Source: Microvirga lenta
Lineage (GTDB): Bacteria; Pseudomonadota; Alphaproteobacteria; Rhizobiales; Beijerinckiaceae
DNA: 64,000 bases
Direction: 5' to 3'
NCBI RefSeq assembly: GCF_020532555.1
Contig: NZ_JAJBBR010000010.1
Span: forward strand, 62,001 to 126,000
Made by a program: the position numbers and the translations under genes. The notes under the pieces were generated by a model. It was not told where the DNA came from. It searched no databases and saw nothing but the letters and a program-made list of their open reading frames with translations. This document shows positions 55,704-63,321 of this stretch, piece by piece. How positions within the stretch are numbered: the first letter of the stretch is position 1; every line of letters begins with the position of its first letter.

Positions 55704-56546
55704 CGGCCTGTTAGGGCTTGAACCCTTTGCACCTGGAGGCGTTTCGCTCGTCCCGTCTGAGGAGGAGCCATGCTGACGGATGCACAATGGGCGATGCTGG
55801 AGCCGCTGGTGGAGCAATGCCGTCCCAAGGGTAAGACACCACCGCAGGATCTGCGTCGGACACTCGAGGCGATCCTGTGGCGGCACGAGAATGGTGCCAA
55901 ATGGCGCTCGGTGCCCGCTGAACTGCGCCCGTGGTGGCGAGCGGCTCAGACCTTCATCCGCTGGGCTCGCCTGGGTGTCTGGGAGCGTCTGCTCAACCTG
56001 GTGCAGGAGCGCGGCATCCAGCTCGGCATGACCTTTCTGGACGGGACGAATGTGCGGGCGCACCAGAAGGCCGCCGGGGCGCGGCGAAAAGGGGCTCTCA
56101 AGCTCAACGAGACCATCGTGAAGCACTTGGCCGCTCTCGTGGTGGCTATGGCACCAAGGCTTGTGTGATCGCCGACGCTCTCGGACGCGCGATCGCGTTT
56201 CGGATTGCCCCCGGTCAGGCGCATGAGTTGCCTGACGCCATTCCACTGATCGATAGTCTACCAGGTGTGCCTGCTTGGGTGGTGGCCGATCGTGGCTACT
56301 CCAGTCACAGCTTCCGCGAGCACATCTGGAGCCTCGGTGCGAGGCCGGCAATCCCGGCCAAGTCCAATGAGGCACCGGTAGCCTGTCCGGACTGGATTTA
56401 TAACAATCGCAATGTCGTCGAGCGCCTCTGGGCCAGGCTGAAAGAGTGGCGCGCCATTGCAACTCGTTACGAAAAGACTGCCTCATCGTTCATGGGCATT
56501 CTCTGTCTGGCCGCTACTCTCGATTGGATCAAGTGCTAACAGGCCG
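55704..56546. mobile_element. IS5-family insertion sequence (IS427-like group)
   Basis: 843 bp with imperfect terminal inverted repeats: left CGGCCTGTTAGGGCTTGAACC, right end (reverse strand) CGGCCTGTTAGCACTTGATCC. A TA dinucleotide on both sides (55702-55703 and 56547-56548) fits a target-site duplication. Inside is one transposase in two frames. It borders the truncated tape-measure gene. Confidence 0.82.
55770..56539 (+). CDS. IS5-family transposase in two overlapping frames (probable -1 frameshift)
   Basis: First frame from ATG 55770: MLTDAQWAMLEPLVEQCRPK, with the first DDE aspartate in FLDGTNVRAH. The second frame supplies EALGRSRGGYGTKACVIADA, the second aspartate in WVVADRGYSS and the glutamate in NVVERLWARLKEW. 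The -1 switch can occur at AAAAGGGG (about 56088-56095), where a lysine tRNA can slip, as in IS427-group elements. The frame-0 product alone stops at 56166-56168. All three catalytic residues are present, so the element may be functional. Confidence 0.85.
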
Positions 56547-56548
56547 TA

Positions 56549-58886
56549 GACCGGGCCCGAGCGCAGGGCCTTGTCACCATGGCCGAACAGGCACGGCTGG
56601 CCGATCTGATCCGGCAGAAGCACGCGACATCGGCGGTGGCGGTCAATGACAACGTGCACGCCTATGGGCGGCTCAGCATGGCCTTGTCCCAAATGAGCCC
56701 AATGCTGGCGCAGGTTGGCCTCGGCGGCAGCGTCGGCATGATCGGCGGCGGCGCCTTCGCAGGCATTGCGGCAGGTGTTGCAAGCGTCATCGCGGCGGGT
56801 ACAGGCATTGCACGGGCCGGTGATCAGTGGACGGCCTACGCTAACCGGCTCATTGCAGCCGGCGAGGCCTCTCAGATGGTCGGTGCGCGGCAAGCGTGAG
56901 CTGGTCGAGATGGCCACACGGAGCCGCTCTGAACTGGCTGGAACCGTCGACCTGTACTCGACGCTTCAGCGCGCAACGCAAGAACTGGGCGTCAGTCAGC
57001 AGCAGGTTTCCCGCGTCGTCGAAACGGTTACTAAATCCTTTCAGCTCAACGGCGGATCCGCGGCGGGCGCCGCCGGCGCAATCATGCAGCTGGGGCAGGC
57101 CTTCGACAGCGGCGTGTTACGCGGCGAAGAGTTCAACAGCGTCCTTGAGCAGGCACCTAGCCTGGCCCGGCTCATTGCGCAGGAGTTCGGCGTCGGTATG
57201 GGCGATCTCCGCAAGCTGGCCGAGGATGGGAAGATCTCGGCCGAGCGGGTGTTCCAGGCCATCGAGAACGGCTCGGCCGACATTGACGCCCAGTTCGCGA
57301 AGACCGCCTCCACAATGGCACAGGAGTCGACCAACGCCGGAACGGCCCTGTTGCAGCTCGGTGCCGAGATGGACGGCCTGCTTGGCGTTTCGGACATGCT
57401 CGCAGGGGCGTTTCAGGGCGTTGCAAACGCAGCGCGGGGAATGGCCAGTGCCGTTTCAGCCTTCGGTGATGGCCGCGAAGTGTTGAGGATCCAAGGGGCT
57501 GAGCAGGCGGTCCGGCAGTATGAGATGAACGTTGCAGGCTTCCAGGGGCGCAACGACTACGCCAGCCGCCAGGATCTCGCCCGGGAGATGGCCGCTCTCG
57601 AGAATGCCCGTCGGGAGCTATCTCAGCTTCAGGAGAAGCGGCTGCAGAGCATGATCACCCTGCCCGATCTGATCCGGCTCAACGAGGAAGGAATGGTCAC
57701 AACGGAGCGGACCATTCGCGCCACGGAGAGGGCGGTCAATGATCTCGCCGAAGCCGAGAAGAAACTGGCGCGCGAGGGCATGACACCCGTTGCGCGCGCA
57801 ATGGCAGAGGCCGAGGAGGCGCACAAGACGCGGCTCAAGACCTATGAGGAGCTCAGGGCCGGCGGCGCCGAGCAGGCCCGTATCAATGACCTGATCGCCC
57901 GCAGCGAGCAGATGAAGCAGCGGGCCATTGCGCAGGCCAATGCCAAGGCGGTGAAGGGCGGCAGGGGTGGCCGGGGCGGGCGCCGTGGCTCAGGCGAGCG
58001 CCTCGACGATTATGATCGTGCCGTCGACCGCCTTGAGAGGCAGAACGACCGGCAAGACCTGCAGGCGGACGCCTACGGCAAGACCGCGTCTGAGGTGGCG
58101 CGGCTGCGGGTCGAGCAGGAGTTGCTGACGGCAGCGCAGCAGGCAGGGCGGGCCATCACGCCGGAAATGGCGCTTCAGATTGAGCAACTCGGAATGTCGG
58201 CGGCATCCGCGGCACAACGCATGGAGGAACTGCGGGAGCGGTCGCGCATGTCTCAGGAGTTCGAAGGCATGGCCGGCGATGCTCTGAAAGGTGTCATCTC
58301 TGACCTGCGACAGGGCAAGGATGCGGCCGAGGCCATGACGAACGCCCTCGACAGGCTCGCTGATCGTTTGATCGACATGGCGCTGGACTCAGCCCTCTCC
58401 GGACTGTTCGGGAAGGGAGGCATAAACCTCTCCAGCTTCTTCGGCGGGGGCAGGGCGACCATCGCCAACTTTGATCCGATCACTGGCGCTGTTCTCCATG
58501 AGGGGGGAACGGTCGGCATCGATGGCACACCACGCATTGTCCACCCAGCGCATTTCGAGAACGCGCCTCGCTTCCACAACGGCACGCTCGCCCATGATGA
58601 GCGCTACGCTATCCTGCAGACCGGCGAGAAGGTGCTCAGCCGGGATGATGTGGCAACGTCGCGCTCGATCGGCGCGGCGATGTCTCAGCCGGTCCAGTCG
58701 GGCCCGAGGATCATCATCAACAACAATGGCCCAACCGAGGCGTCGGCCGTCGAGCATCCCGACGGCTCTATCGAGGTCATCGTTGATGCCCTTGAGGGCC
58801 GTATGGCTGACAGAGCCAGTCGGGGCAAGGGGCCGCTCTACAAAGCCTCGACGGCGAGGGCCGGCAACCGGATGCTGCGAGGGTAA
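56549..58886 (+). pseudogene. phage tail tape-measure protein, 5' end removed by the IS, frameshifted
   Basis: Open frame directly from the IS end (DRARAQGLVTMAEQARLADL) with a Gly/Ala-rich hydrophobic part (GGSVGMIGGGAFAGIAAGVA), stopping at TGA 56897-56899. Dropping one T near 56897 restores the continuation ELVEMATRSRSELAGTVDLY, QLGQAFDSGVLRGEEFNSVL and a long coiled-coil tail to TAA 58884-58886. This is the TMP repeat/lambda gpH-like family. The N-terminus is missing, and no other tail, capsid or portal gene is near, so it is an orphan relic. Confidence 0.8.
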
Positions 58887-58890
58887 ACTC

Positions 58891-59772
58891 CTATAGATCC
58901 TTGATTTTTTCAAATCTGATATTCAAAGGCTGATCACCGATTGTGAGTGTGTGCTCCTGGCCGGACGCAAAACTTAATGGGAGCTCAATGTTGAGTGGTA
59001 GAGAAGTCGACTCCTCGGCTTTGAATCCGGTCGCGAGTTCGCCTCCTGCCGGCACATACATGGTCGCTGAAATGACCAATCGATCACCAATGACATGATA
59101 GGTGCCTTCATACCGTACACCCGCCGCATCGCCCCCTCCCAGAACGCCGTTCCCGAGATATATACTGCCAAAGCCGCTGGATCCCTGAGGTGCCGAGTAC
59201 TGCATGAGGTATAGGGCTGGATTCGGTCCGGATGACTGAGCTTTAGGAAGATTTTGTGGGGCTCCTGTCTCCCGTGAGGCGCGCATCGCAGCGGCTCTTG
59301 TCGCTCTGTCGTGCCGTGCAATGGCTTGCTCCTCGTCAAGCCAGTTAGGCGCGTAAATTCTCTCAACATCAAACTGATCGATGTTGTAACCCAATACGCG
59401 AGCCATCTCCGTCTGCAGTTCTAGAAGCTTCTGGTTTCGGAGCTCTAGGCCGATCAGGTTCTCGAAAAATGCTGGCTTCGTGATCATTGAATGATACTCG
59501 CGCCAAAGGTAACGCACTCGTTGATGATCGTGGAACGCCACATCAATGAGGTTGAGAGCCCGGACTGTCTCCTTTGACTCGACCATATGGCGATTTTCCA
59601 TGAGTGCCGAGAAGATCGATTGGCGCGTCTGCCGTTTCTGATCATTGAGCTGGCTCCGTCTGGTTAGCCACCAGGCCACGAATGGCGACAGCAATGCGAC
59701 GATGACCGCTATGAAGGCGATGAGATCTGACAGTCTAAATGGACTGAAAGGGCCACTCTCCACGGAAACCAC
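58891..59772 (-). CDS. membrane protein with N-terminal DUF6680-like domain
   Basis: 293 residues from GTG 59772. One membrane helix (FRLSDLIAFIAVIVALLSPF, about residues 12-35) precedes a helical cytoplasmic part: RQSIFSALMENRHMVESKET, VRALNLIDVAFHD and RVRYLWREYHS. This pattern recalls DUF6680 proteins found in accessory regions. The C-terminal half is beta-rich (YEGTYHVIGDRLVISATMYV). Function unknown. It converges on the tape-measure relic with only a few bases between stops. Confidence 0.65.
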   Translation of the reverse strand: MVSVESGPFSPFRLSDLIAFIAVIVALLSPFVAWWLTRRSQLNDQKRQTRQSIFSALMENRHMVESKETVRALNLIDVAFHDHQRVRYLWREYHSMITKPAFFENLIGLELRNQKLLELQTEMARVLGYNIDQFDVERIYAPNWLDEEQAIARHDRATRAAAMRASRETGAPQNLPKAQSSGPNPALYLMQYSAPQGSSGFGSIYLGNGVLGGGDAAGVRYEGTYHVIGDRLVISATMYVPAGGELATGFKAEESTSLPLNIELPLSFASGQEHTLTIGDQPLNIRFEKIKDL

Positions 59773-60027
59773 TCCTGTTCCGACAGCAGATCTTATTCCC
59801 CGGCTTAGTCACGAACTTGACAAGAGGGGTTACCGATTTTTCCTGTGGTTTATTCCTGCGAGGCCAAAGCCGCTAAACCGCGCACGGATCAGGGTTTGCT
59901 TACCAGAACTGGGGAGTAAATTCCCCTACGATTAAAGTAAAATCCCCACATTCACCATTGATATTCTTCGTACATCCGGACTATTCACCTATAAGAGCAT
60001 AACCAATCAAAGGTAATTTTCTGAAGC

Positions 60028-60273
60028 ATGGGGCTTACGACGATGAAAATCGACGCAAATGGGGCGGGTGATCTCGCAAACGACCCTAACCCGCTGCACG
60101 AAATTTATGTGGATCCTGACTTTGCATTCGTGGTCCAGCAGACCGTTCATGTGCGGCGCGGTGGTCGGTACGAACCCGGGCCGGATCAGCTCATCGTCTA
60201 TGACCAGTCAGGTGCCATCGATAGGGTTGTCGGCTTGGGCGTGGGTGGTGCTCGGTGGCTCTTTGGTGACTAG
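60028..60273 (+). CDS. small hypothetical protein
   Basis: 81 residues, MGLTTMKIDANGAGDLANDP, with a beta-rich centre (FAFVVQQTVHVRRGGRYEPG). Starts at ATG 60028 or 60043. No recognised family. Coding character is acceptable, but the ribosome-binding site is weak. Confidence 0.5.
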   Translation: MGLTTMKIDANGAGDLANDPNPLHEIYVDPDFAFVVQQTVHVRRGGRYEPGPDQLIVYDQSGAIDRVVGLGVGGARWLFGD

Positions 60274-60299
60274 GCGTAGCTAAGGAGCCATGGCGGAAC

Positions 60300-60731
60300 T
60301 TACGAGAAAAGGCCATGAACCAAGTCGACGAGACGGCGTGTCCCCTCGTCGACGCCTTTCTCTGCAAGCTTGGTCGCGCTCTTCATCCCAACCTGCTTCG
60401 CGGCATCAACCAACTGATTACCGAGGCCTCGCTCGTCACCCTTTGCCCTGAGAACTGCCGGAAGTGAATTTAAGGCTCTGTAGCCCTTTTCTGTGAGTTC
60501 AACGCCAAAGTAGGCAGTCTCGCCATCGAGATTGTCCGCCACTTGTTGACACCGGATGTAGCTCTCCTTGCGGAGCCAATCCATGGTGCTTTCCCAATGC
60601 TCAGTCTTTTCGGGCTTGTCTTCTAAGAGCGCGAAATCGGACGGATCGAGATCAAGCTTCCTCGGCCTAGCCTCGTAGAGCTTCGCAAAGATCAGGCCGA
60701 TGAATAAGTCAAAATCGTTCACCTCTGACAT
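60300..60731 (-). CDS. hypothetical partner of the AbiJ-like protein
   Basis: 143 residues, MSEVNDFDLFIGLIFAKLYE. Residues 40-90 look like a winged helix (TMDWLRKESYIRCQQVADNL, VELTEKGYRALNSLP). A Lys/Ala/Gly-rich helical C-terminus (LGNQLVDAAKQVGMKSATKL) follows. It starts only two bases after the AbiJ-like gene ends, so the pair should be co-expressed. Homologues beside HEPN genes are known to me only as unnamed proteins, so no function is assigned. Confidence 0.65.
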   Translation of the reverse strand: MSEVNDFDLFIGLIFAKLYEARPRKLDLDPSDFALLEDKPEKTEHWESTMDWLRKESYIRCQQVADNLDGETAYFGVELTEKGYRALNSLPAVLRAKGDERGLGNQLVDAAKQVGMKSATKLAEKGVDEGTRRLVDLVHGLFS

Positions 60732-60733
60732 GT

Positions 60734-61675
60734 TCAGGAAGCTTCAGAGGCGCGGAACGCTTCGTAGAGGAACCGGATTTTCGAGGCGGCGAGGTGGAGC
60801 GCGTAAGCCACGACGTACTCAGGAACTTCGATCGGCTCAGCCCCTTGACCATGACCCCCAGTGTTGTTTCGGAGGGCGGGAAGACCCGATGAAATGGTGT
60901 TGATAAGTTGCTGGAATGAGCCACTCACATAGCCTGGGATCAGTTCGTTGTTTCTTAATACATTCAGCAGGTCGCCGGCTGTAGCACCTTTCGAGTAGGT
61001 CCAGCCTTTCGCCTCGCAGATAGCTTTCATCGTGCTCTCAAGAGCATTGTTGGCATCTACGGCGCAGTCCTTAAACTCGCCATTCTTAAAGTGATCGTGA
61101 GCTGACCGAAATTCTTCATTCGCGCCCGCAAATCGCTTATCTTGTAGCAGAGCGAGAGCTGGTTTTGTTAATTCCCTGTGTAGATACTCGTTATCAACTC
61201 GTACGAGAGCGCCACTTTCGTACTGATAGCCAAAACCAGAGCGCCGGAACCGCTCGTTGAGCTCTTTAACAGCTTCTGAAGCCGAAATTTCTATGTTTCG
61301 ATTGGAGCGATCCTCCGCATCAAACTTAGACAGCAGCCGCTCAATTGCTCTGAAACAGAGTTCTACGACGTCAAGCCAGACGAGAAGATCCTCTTCAGCC
61401 TTGAGTGCCCTCTCAACTACATCTGCGTCCTGTGGCAAGAAGGTCTTCGCCAAGGTCTCGCGACCGTGCTCATGCGCAACGGCGCGATGCACCGCTTTGT
61501 AAATATCCTCGGCACTGTATGACTCGTATCTGGTGACATAGGACCGGCCGATGGCCGCCTTAACGATGTTCCAAACCTGAATGCGAAGCTTTTCCGGGAT
61601 GCTGTCGTACTGGAAGATATCTTCCGCGCCAGATACCGCTTTCAGTCGCGAAGAGTACATGTCAACGAGTGGCAT
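60734..61675 (-). CDS. AbiJ-like (STM4504/CBY_0614 family) protein with HEPN-type C-terminus
   Basis: 313 residues from ATG 61675. The N-terminus, MPLVDMYSSRLKAVSGAEDI followed by FQYDSIPEKLRIQVWNIVKA, matches the AbiJ N-terminal domain. The C-terminal Abi_C-like part (CAVDANNALESTMKAICEAK) contains R269-NNTGG-H275, an R-x5-H pattern as in HEPN ribonucleases. This predicts an RNA-cleaving abortive-infection effector. A longer start at 61723 or 61768 is open but would run through the integrase arm sites and a terminator, so I reject it. It lies just inside the right end of the island. Confidence 0.78.
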   Translation of the reverse strand: MPLVDMYSSRLKAVSGAEDIFQYDSIPEKLRIQVWNIVKAAIGRSYVTRYESYSAEDIYKAVHRAVAHEHGRETLAKTFLPQDADVVERALKAEEDLLVWLDVVELCFRAIERLLSKFDAEDRSNRNIEISASEAVKELNERFRRSGFGYQYESGALVRVDNEYLHRELTKPALALLQDKRFAGANEEFRSAHDHFKNGEFKDCAVDANNALESTMKAICEAKGWTYSKGATAGDLLNVLRNNELIPGYVSGSFQQLINTISSGLPALRNNTGGHGQGAEPIEVPEYVVAYALHLAASKIRFLYEAFRASEAS

Positions 61676-61700
61676 TGAGACAATCCAGGCGCAGTTGGAC

Positions 61701-61718
61701 GTTACCCTTGTGTTACCC
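61701..61718. promoter_or_regulatory. right pair of putative integrase arm sites
   Basis: GTTACCC-TTGT-GTTACCC, same heptamer, 11-bp period and orientation as the pair at 39459-39476, 71 bases inside attR. Confidence 0.6.
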
Positions 61719-61723
61719 AACAT

Positions 61724-61757
61724 GGAAAAACCGCCCCATCTCTGAGGCGGTTTTTCC
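61724..61757. terminator. island-borne bidirectional terminator now serving rpmG
   Basis: GGAAAAACCGCC pairs perfectly with GGCGGTTTTTCC across a ten-base loop; T runs are present on both strands. It lies 30 bases past the rpmG stop and stops rpmG transcription before the AbiJ-like gene. Confidence 0.85.
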
Positions 61758-61787
61758 AATACAAACAATCACTTAGACCGCTTAGTG

Positions 61788-61955
61788 CTACTTGATCTTG
61801 GCTTCCTTGAACTCGACGTGCTTCTTGGCGACCGGGTCGTACTTCTTGAACGACATCTTGTCGGTCATCGTGCGGGAGTTCTTCTTCGTCACGTAGAAAT
61901 AGCCCGTGTCGGCGGTGGAGACGAGCTTCACTTTGATGGTTGCGGCTTTGGCCAT
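61788..61955 (-). CDS. rpmG: 50S ribosomal protein L33
   Basis: 55-residue ribosomal protein, [20 protein letters not shown], with [20 protein letters not shown]. This is the cysteine-free (zinc-independent) L33 type. The last codons (EAKIK, stop TAG) lie in the island core: the insertion rebuilt an intact 3' end, changing only what follows. The pre-insertion stop would have been TAA, judging from attL. It is the first gene of the block leading away from rnr-DUF983-nudix. Confidence 0.95.
   Translation of the reverse strand: MAKAATIKVKLVSTADTGYFYVTKKNSRTMTDKMSFKKYDPVAKKHVEFKEAKIK
61789..61802. repeat. attR: right copy of the 14-bp island core, inside rpmG
   Basis: TACTTGATCTTGGC, identical to 39336-39349; it forms the final codons of rpmG on the minus strand. 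Confidence 0.85.
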
Positions 61956-62120
61956 GGTCGGACCTCTTGGTTCGGCGCTCGGCGTGGCCGAAACGCAAAG
62001 GCCGGGCGAACCCGGCCGAGAAAATCGTGGCTTCCCATGCCCGATTTAGGCCGCTCCGTCAAGACTTTCCCTCGGCGAGAAAGGCCGGACGGAGAGGATG
62101 GGCGGCCAAAAGCCCGGGTT

Positions 62121-62876
62121 TTACAGCAATTCCCGCACGAAACGGCCGCGCTTCTGGTAGAAGAAGGGCACCGGCAGTTCATGGCCGAATCCGGCGGCGA
62201 TCCGCGATTCCAGCTCCGAGAGGAGCACGGCGGTGATCGGCGGCAGGTCCAGGGCCCGCGCCTTCTCGATGGTGACCCAGGTCAGCTCCACGAGTTCCGA
62301 ATCGGGGCCGACGGCGCCTTCGATCTCTTCCGCGATGGCGGTCCGGTCCACGGCGAAGAAGCGGGTGTCGAACCGCTTCACGCGCTTGGGCGGCGTGATG
62401 GCGCGGCCGATGAAGTGCAGGGCCTCGAGATCCGGGAAGATCCCCCGCTCCTTGAAGGTGGCCCAGGGCGTGCCTTCCGGCACCCTGTCAGGGCTGCCGT
62501 AATCCTTGGTGCCGAGAAGCAGGCCGGTCTCTTCGAAGGTCTCGCGGATGGCGGCCAGCGCCAGGGCGCGGCTGCGCTGGGCGGAGGGGCGGGTCACCCG
62601 CGCCATGAGGGCGTGCTCGGCCCGCGGGTGAAGGGCGCCCGCGACCGCCATGGAACGGTCGCCCGCCTCGATCCGTCCTCCGGGGAAGACGAACTTGCCG
62701 GGCATGAACTTGTGTCCCGCATGGCGCTTGCCCATGAGCACCTTGGGGGCGCGTCCCTTGCGGTCGATGATGATGAGGGTGGCGGCGTCGGCAGGGCGGA
62801 GCGCCGGGGCCTTAGGATCGCGCGTCGCGGACGCGAAGCGTTCCATCTGTTCCAGCTGCGCCTGCATCTCCGTCAC
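62121..62876 (-). CDS. Nudix hydrolase, NUDT19-like
   Basis: 251 residues from GTG 62876 (GGGGAG upstream; ATG 62867 is a close alternative). The Nudix box is split: GGRIEAGD lies about 40 residues ahead of RETFEETGLLLG, the long-insert pattern of NUDT19/RP2-type enzymes that hydrolyse CoA and related substrates. Other marks are KVLMGKRHAGHKFMPGKFVF and DTRFFAVDRTAIAEEI. The gene overlaps the DUF983 gene by 65 bases, implying coupled expression. Confidence 0.85.
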   Translation of the reverse strand: MTEMQAQLEQMERFASATRDPKAPALRPADAATLIIIDRKGRAPKVLMGKRHAGHKFMPGKFVFPGGRIEAGDRSMAVAGALHPRAEHALMARVTRPSAQRSRALALAAIRETFEETGLLLGTKDYGSPDRVPEGTPWATFKERGIFPDLEALHFIGRAITPPKRVKRFDTRFFAVDRTAIAEEIEGAVGPDSELVELTWVTIEKARALDLPPITAVLLSELESRIAAGFGHELPVPFFYQKRGRFVRELL

Positions 62877-63312
62877 GTGTCCGCTCCCCGTCCTGTTCTC
62901 CGCTCCCGGCGCGGGCCGCGCCGAAGCCATGCATACCTAGCGCGTATTGCAGGCCCACGACAGCGCCTTTCACCGGCTGGAGAAGCGCAAGGCACAGGAC
63001 GAGCGTGAGGGCGGGCCAGAGCGCGAGATGGAGCCACATGGGAACCTCCATCCTGGTCTCGGTCATGAGGATGCCGTAGCCGATCAGGTGACCCACCACG
63101 AACATGACGATGTAGGGCGGGAAGTCGTCCGCCCGGTGGTGGTGAAACTCGGTCCCGCAGGCATCGCACTGGTCCGCCACCTTGAGGAAGCGGCCGAAGA
63201 GGCGGCCCCGGTTGCAGGCCGGGCAGCGGCCCATGAAGCCGCGCCTCATGGCGGTGAAGACCGGAACCGCAGCCGGATCGCGTGGCGTCGCGGTTTCGAT
63301 GGAATAGGGCAT
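62812..63312 (-). CDS. DUF983 family membrane protein
   Basis: 166 residues, MPYSIETATPRDPAAVPVFT. A Cys4 zinc-ribbon-like start (RCPACNRGRLFGRF and DQCDACGTEF) is followed by HHHRADDFPPYIVMFVVGHL and two membrane helices. This is the standard DUF983 layout; function unknown. It lies 9 bases downstream of rnr and overlaps the Nudix gene, in the usual rhizobial order. Confidence 0.9.
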   Translation of the reverse strand: MPYSIETATPRDPAAVPVFTAMRRGFMGRCPACNRGRLFGRFLKVADQCDACGTEFHHHRADDFPPYIVMFVVGHLIGYGILMTETRMEVPMWLHLALWPALTLVLCLALLQPVKGAVVGLQYALGMHGFGAARAGSGEQDGERTRDGDAGAAGTDGTLRVRDARS

Positions 63313-63321
63313 CGTCGTTCC

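Larger units (their letters stand above)
39336..61802. mobile_element. genomic island integrated in the 3' end of rpmG
   Basis: About 22.5 kb bounded by the identical 14-mer TACTTGATCTTGGC at 39336-39349 and 61789-61802. The right copy is the last codons of rpmG (Ala-Lys-Ile-Lys) plus part of its stop; the left copy, preceded by T, would give the same residues followed by TAA. A P4-type integrase begins 165 bases inside the left end. Paired GTTACCC sites lie inside both ends. Composition is more AT-rich than the flanks, and the contents are mostly unknown, decayed or phage/IS-like. No conjugation genes are present, so it is an integrative but not self-transmissible element, or a relic. Confidence 0.85.

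Noticed and set aside
61676..61768. Longer N-terminus for the AbiJ-like protein (start at 61723 or 61768)
   Set aside because: The extra residues would be encoded by the terminator stem and the GTTACCC arm sites and do not resemble the family, whose domain begins at about 61675.
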